Source: DATNIC01 sp035604635 (GTDB lineage: Bacteria; Vulcanimicrobiota; Vulcanimicrobiia; Vulcanimicrobiales; Vulcanimicrobiaceae). From it: a stretch of 7,355 nt of DNA. The stretch covers positions 1 to 7,355 of the forward strand of contig DATNIC010000108.1 of NCBI GenBank assembly GCA_035604635.1, given 5' to 3'. The position numbers and the translations under genes were made by a program. The first letter of the stretch is position 1. Every line of letters starts with the position of its first letter. Below are positions 6,674 through 7,355 of this stretch, piece after piece. Under the pieces are notes generated by a model. It was not told where the DNA came from. It saw only the letters and a program-made list of their open reading frames with translations, and did not search any database.

Positions 6674-6710
6674 ACGCGGCGTTTCAACTATCGAACCAAC
6701 GGTACGATAT

Positions 6711-7355
6711 ATGATCGCTCAAACCCCGGTGCGCCACGATCTCGTCAAGCGTCTCGAGACCGAGCTGAACGAGCTCGCGATCGCGCAGTTCTCCTCCGAC
6801 GAGTTCAAACTGTTCTTCGAAACGCCGCTGACGTTGGAACGGGCGCGCTTCGTCGCGATCCAAATGGTATTCTACAACAACAACCGTCGCGAAGGCTGGG
6901 CCTACGTCCAAGCCAAGGCGCCGTGGGACGTCAAGCGCGCGATCTGGCAGCACGAGCAAGACGAGCTCTTCCACGATCCGAGAGCGGGGAGCGACCATCG
7001 CGTACTCATGTCGAAGCAGGCGACGGCATTGGGCGTCTCGGACGCTGATTTAGCGCGGGCCGAGCCGACGCCCCTCGTCGAGGCGGTGTTCAACGGTTGG
7101 AATTACGTGAACTCGAGCGAGCCTTGGCTGGCGGCGCTCACCGGCTCGCACTTTCTCGAGCGGCGCAACAACAGCGAGATCATTCCCGGCGGCGCGATGT
7201 CGAAGCGCTGGCGCGACAAGATCGTGCGCGAGCTCGGCGTTCGAGAAGACGCCCTCATCTCGAGCAACGTGCATATCGTCGCCGACGTCGATCACTCGGA
7301 TGCGATTTGGGATGCGATCGCCGCCTCGATCGCGGATGACTACGCGTACGAGACG
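6711..7355 (+). CDS. Haem-oxygenase-like diiron (HDO/TenA/CADD-group) protein, 3' end cut
   Basis: The frame is open from the ATG at 6711 to the window end (215 residues seen). The protein looks like an all-helical haem-oxygenase-like fold enzyme that binds two irons. Candidate ligands are E85 in HEQDELFH (81-88) with H96 (or H88); E150 in SHFLERRN; and H188, D192 and H195 in HIVADVDH, an exact H-x3-D-x2-H motif as in CADD and the HDO enzymes. ALGVSDADLARAEP (106-119) resembles the segment of chlamydial CADD ahead of its second metal helix. CADD itself makes p-aminobenzoate from one of its own tyrosines; other family members are N-oxygenases, fatty-acid decarboxylases (UndA) or PqqC. Y65, Y132, Y211 and Y213 are present, but I cannot tell whether any matches the sacrificial Tyr. 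The start has no clear Shine-Dalgarno. All ligands precede the cut, so little is likely missing. The exact reaction is unknown. Confidence 0.8.
   Translation, partial: MIAQTPVRHDLVKRLETELNELAIAQFSSDEFKLFFETPLTLERARFVAIQMVFYNNNRREGWAYVQAKAPWDVKRAIWQHEQDELFHDPRAGSDHRVLMSKQATALGVSDADLARAEPTPLVEAVFNGWNYVNSSEPWLAALTGSHFLERRNNSEIIPGGAMSKRWRDKIVRELGVREDALISSNVHIVADVDHSDAIWDAIAASIADDYAYET

Noticed and set aside
6622..6687. N-terminal extension of the MmgE/PrpD protein from TTG at 6687
   Set aside because: The extra 22 residues are unlike the family and pass through the intergenic hairpin; ATG at 6621 matches the usual N-terminus.
6692..6706. LexA-like box (CGAAC-N4-GTTCG type) upstream of the diiron-protein gene
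   Set aside because: The left half matches, but the right half reads GGTAC rather than GTTCG, so the symmetry fails.
6703..6708. TACGAT as a -10 promoter element
   Set aside because: It would place the transcript start at or after the ATG at 6711, and no -35 box lies at the right distance.

Overview
The window comes from a GC-rich bacterial chromosome with very dense gene packing. It holds seven protein genes. I see no RNA genes, mobile elements, CRISPR arrays or long repeats. The only intergenic gap longer than about 20 bases is the 89-base divergent region at 6622-6710. The codon use and the gene mix (a zinc-independent FolE2-type GTP cyclohydrolase, a solitary GH1-like protein, a MmgE/PrpD protein) would suit an uncultured soil-type lineage such as Candidatus Eremiobacterota or a relative. 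That is an impression only, because there is no marker gene here.

Bases 2-4457 and on to 5321 form one tight plus-strand run that looks like a single operon. It starts with the end of folP (dihydropteroate synthase, cut at the window edge). Next, after 16 bases, is an unusual in-frame fusion of FolK (HPPK) to FolE2/MptA-type GTP cyclohydrolase IB. It continues with a GH1-like glycoside hydrolase that seems to start at a CTG codon inside the folK-folE2 end, then a GT-B glycosyltransferase sharing one base with the previous stop (TGATG), and then a secreted alpha/beta hydrolase whose ATG directly follows the previous stop. The first two genes supply the first committed step, the pyrophosphokinase step and the pABA-condensing step of folate synthesis. 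The next two are sugar-active enzymes of unknown substrate.

On the minus strand, converging on the hydrolase and overlapping it by 77 bases, is a MmgE/PrpD-family protein (5245-6621). Diverging from it on the plus strand is a gene for a haem-oxygenase-like diiron protein of the TenA/PqqC/CADD group (6711 to the window end, 3' cut). It carries an H-x3-D-x2-H motif and a stretch resembling chlamydial CADD, which makes p-aminobenzoate for folate. The gap between them holds a hairpin directly before the MmgE start codon and a short perfect palindrome.

The most notable points are the FolK-FolE2 fusion, with a possible internal start for FolE2 alone; the altered loop 2 in FolP; the CADD-like protein about 4.5 kb from folate genes; and the coupling of pterin synthesis genes to a cytoplasmic glycosidase/glycosyltransferase pair.
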